Shown piece after piece: positions 43,599 to 45,474 of a stretch of DNA of 45,474 nt. How positions within the stretch are numbered: position 1 is the first letter of the stretch; each line of letters opens with the position of its first letter. The notes below the pieces were generated by a model. That model was not told the origin of the DNA, ran no database searches, and saw nothing but the letters and a program-made list of their open reading frames with translations. Made by a program: the position numbers and the translations under genes. Origin of the DNA: Roseomonas acroporae (GTDB lineage Bacteria > Pseudomonadota > Alphaproteobacteria > Acetobacterales > Acetobacteraceae); NCBI RefSeq assembly GCF_023223525.1, contig NZ_JALPRX010000105.1, positions 1 through 45,474 on the forward strand, read 5' to 3'.

Positions 43599-43821
43599 GT
43601 TGGGCTCCCGTGATGGGTCGGTGCGCTGCACGACATGACGCGGCAGCCGGAACGGCGCTCATCGGTGGGCCGATCAACTGCGCGTCAGCGCGTCCGGGCA
43701 CCGCCCGGGGTGCGCGGGAGCGATTTCCCCCTTTCCTTCGCCCGCCGCGACGCGGATTCTGCCGCCGCCGGGGACGAGGGCGGCCGGCTCGCCACGGCCG
43801 CGCCGCACGAGGGGGGCAGCG

Positions 43822-44475
43822 ATGCGACAGGAGAGCCGCGGGCGCCGCCGGATGCTGCCGGTGCTGCTCGTCGCGTCGGCATGGCCGGCCATCCCGGCCT
43901 CGGCGCAGCAGGGCGCCGCCGCCGTCAGCGTGGTCAACCGCACCGGCGAGGAGATCGGCGCCCTCTACGCGACTCCGCCCTCGGTGCGCGACTGGGGCTT
44001 CGACCGCCTGGGCGCGTCGGGCATCCCGGCCGGCGCGACCCGCACCGTCCGCCTGCCGGCCGACGGGAACTGCACCTACGACGTCAGGGTCGTGCTGCGC
44101 AGCGGCGCGCTGGCGGAGAGGCGCGGCCTCGATCTCTGCGCGTCGCGATCCGTGACCTTCGGGCCCGGCGATGCCGTGGAGACGCCCGCGCCGGGTCCCG
44201 CGCCGGGTGGCGCCGTCCCGGCCGCGCCCGCGCTGACCCTGGTCAACCGTAGCGGAATGGCGATCAGCGAGGTCTACGTCTCGCCCACCGGCGTCGCCTC
44301 CTGGGGCTACGACCTGCTCGGCCCCTATGTGCTGGCGCCCGGCCAGAGCGTGCCGGTGCGGATGGCGCCCGGACCCTGCCTCTTCGACCTGCGCGTGGTC
44401 TACGCGAATCGGGCGGTGCAGGAGCGGCGGCAGATCGATGCCTGCCGCCAGGGCGTCGAGCAGTCCTTCCCCTGA
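43822..44475 (+). CDS. Exported two-domain protein, paralogue of the next gene
   Basis: 217 residues, GAGGGGG ahead of ATG. Signal peptide (RRMLPVLLVASAWPAIPASAQ), then two copies (about 34-113 and 133-210) of one domain: (L/V)VNR(T/S)G, an I-x-x-(L/V)-Y segment, W-G-(F/Y)-D-x-L-G, P-x-G, V-R-(L/M), C-x-(Y/F)-D-(V/L)-R-V-V, and E-R-R...C. The two Cys per domain suggest a disulfide, so it should act in the periplasm or outside. The copies are joined by a Pro/Ala/Gly linker. Function unknown. Confidence 0.75.
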   Translation: MRQESRGRRRMLPVLLVASAWPAIPASAQQGAAAVSVVNRTGEEIGALYATPPSVRDWGFDRLGASGIPAGATRTVRLPADGNCTYDVRVVLRSGALAERRGLDLCASRSVTFGPGDAVETPAPGPAPGGAVPAAPALTLVNRSGMAISEVYVSPTGVASWGYDLLGPYVLAPGQSVPVRMAPGPCLFDLRVVYANRAVQERRQIDACRQGVEQSFP

Positions 44476-44659
44476 TCGCCCCGCCCCGCCGGACCCCCGG
44501 CACAAACCCCCTTGGCCGAACCCCGTCAGCACGACGCAAGCGGAATGAGCGAATCAGGGGACAGGCCATCCCGGCCCAGGCGGCGAAGGTCGGCCGCGGC
44601 GTGACGGGCGGGCGCGAATCGACCTAGTGTGACCATCGTAACCAGAGGAAAGTCGGACC

Positions 44660-45385
44660 ATGGCCAACAGGATGCTCGGCGCGTTGCTGGCGGCGGCCGC
44701 GCTGTGGTGGGCGCAGCCGGCCGCGGCCCAGGGCGACCCGTCCTTCAACTTGGTCAACCAGAGCGGGCAGACGATCAACGAGATCTACGCCTCGCCCTCG
44801 ACCGACAACAGCTGGGGCCAGGACCGGCTCGGCCAGAACGTGCTGCCGAGCGGCCGTTCCTTCCCGGTGCGCCTGCAGGGCGACTGCACGAACGACATCC
44901 GCGTGGTCTACGCCAGCGGCAACGCCGAGGAACGCCGCGGCGTCAACACCTGCCAGACCAACAACGTCGTGTTCGGCGGCCAGCAGCAGCAGGGGCAGCA
45001 GATGCCGCCCCAGGGCATGCCGCCGCAAGGCCAGATGCCGCCTCAGGGCCAGATGCCGCCGCAGGCCCAGATGCCGCCCCAGGGGCAGATGCCGCCGCAG
45101 CGTCAGGCCCCGCAGGGCGGCGCCAACCCGCAGGGCAACCCCTCCTTCAACCTGGTGAACCGCAGCGGCCGCCCCATCAACGAGATCTACGTCTCGCTGT
45201 CCTCCGACGACCGCTGGGGCCAGGACCGGCTGGGCCAGAACATCCTGCCGAGCGGCCAGTCCTTCGCCATCCGCCTGCCGGTGGGAGACTGCATCTACGA
45301 CATCCGCGTGGTCTATGCCGACAACTCCAATGCCGAGAAGCGCCGCGTGAACACCTGCAACATCTCGGACGTGGAATTCCCGTAG
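44660..45385 (+). CDS. Exported two-domain protein with MPPQGQ-repeat linker
   Basis: 241 residues, AGAGGAAAG ahead of ATG. Signal peptide (RMLGALLAAAALWWAQPAAAQ), then two domains (about 27-108 and 162-241) of the same family as the gene before: FNLVN(Q/R)SG, INEIY, SWGQDRLGQNVLPSG, then DIRVVYA and a final Cys. The linker consists of about six MPPQGQ-like hexapeptides. The two domains here are closer to each other than to those of the neighbouring paralogue. Unknown function, probably secreted or periplasmic. Confidence 0.75.
   Translation: MANRMLGALLAAAALWWAQPAAAQGDPSFNLVNQSGQTINEIYASPSTDNSWGQDRLGQNVLPSGRSFPVRLQGDCTNDIRVVYASGNAEERRGVNTCQTNNVVFGGQQQQGQQMPPQGMPPQGQMPPQGQMPPQAQMPPQGQMPPQRQAPQGGANPQGNPSFNLVNRSGRPINEIYVSLSSDDRWGQDRLGQNILPSGQSFAIRLPVGDCIYDIRVVYADNSNAEKRRVNTCNISDVEFP
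45002..45106 (+). repeat. 18-bp tandem repeats coding the MPPQGQ linker
   Basis: About six in-frame units of the form ATGCCGCCNCAGGGCCAG (first unit shorter, one with GCC, last with CGT) encode a flexible Met/Pro/Gln linker between the two domains. Confidence 0.8.
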
Positions 45386-45451
45386 GCCGGTCGGGGCGGC
45401 CCCGCGCCGCTCCGCCCGGCCATCCCATGTCGGGGCAGCGAGCATCGTCGC

Positions 45452-45463
45452 GGGGGGGGGGGG
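45452..45463. other. Run of 12 G near the window end
   Basis: Twelve G in a row occur 11 bp before the last base. This is likely a contig-end or base-calling effect, since no similar homopolymer occurs elsewhere in the window. Confidence 0.4.
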
Positions 45464-45474
45464 CCCACGCGCCC

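Overview
The window looks like chromosomal DNA from a very GC-rich alphaproteobacterium. The gene set (high GC throughout, glpX directly followed by recJ, an FDH-N type formate dehydrogenase, a DcaP-like porin) fits an Acetobacteraceae/Roseomonas-like host best. That placement is inference from gene content, not from a marker gene.

Region 1 (1-14.4 kb) is the right end of a prophage related to T7-like podoviruses. It holds the end of a lysis module, a muramidase, tail tubular proteins A and B, internal (ejected) virion proteins including one with a lytic transglycosylase domain, a very large polyvalent protein with a nuclease-like and a DdrB/ParB-like domain, another large internal protein, and a T7-type tail fibre/tailspike. 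The phage genes end about 110 bp from the 3' end of a tRNA-Val(GAC) gene, the likely attachment site.

Region 2 (14.5-21.3 kb) is ordinary chromosome: a cysteine hydrolase and a DUF1348 protein on the minus strand, then glpX, recJ and an outer-membrane porin on the plus strand.

Region 3 (21.4-43.3 kb) is the centre of interest: a nearly self-sufficient selenocysteine-dependent formate oxidation island. Its plus-strand backbone is fdnG (with an in-frame TGA read as selenocysteine and a canonical bacterial SECIS hairpin), fdnH, fdnI, fdhE, selA, selB and the tRNA-Sec gene selC. Then come selD, fdhD and a complete molybdate importer modABC. On the minus strand are a stand-alone ModE-type DNA-binding protein and an operon of an aldehyde dehydrogenase with two orphan molybdate-type binding proteins. 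The enzyme, selenium activation (SelD), Sec synthesis (SelA), Sec tRNA, Sec elongation (SelB), cofactor sulfuration (FdhD), assembly (FdhE) and Mo uptake are thus in one 22-kb stretch. ModE-like inverted repeats lie before fdnG and before the aldehyde dehydrogenase operon. Hairpin-rich dispersed repeats lie inside three of the operons. A 24-bp in-frame tandem repeat enlarges fdhD. A secreted-type protein built of six 40-residue repeats sits directly after selC.

Region 4 (43.4-45.5 kb) has a small charged protein and two paralogous exported proteins, each made of two copies of the same disulfide-type domain. The window ends near a 12-G homopolymer.
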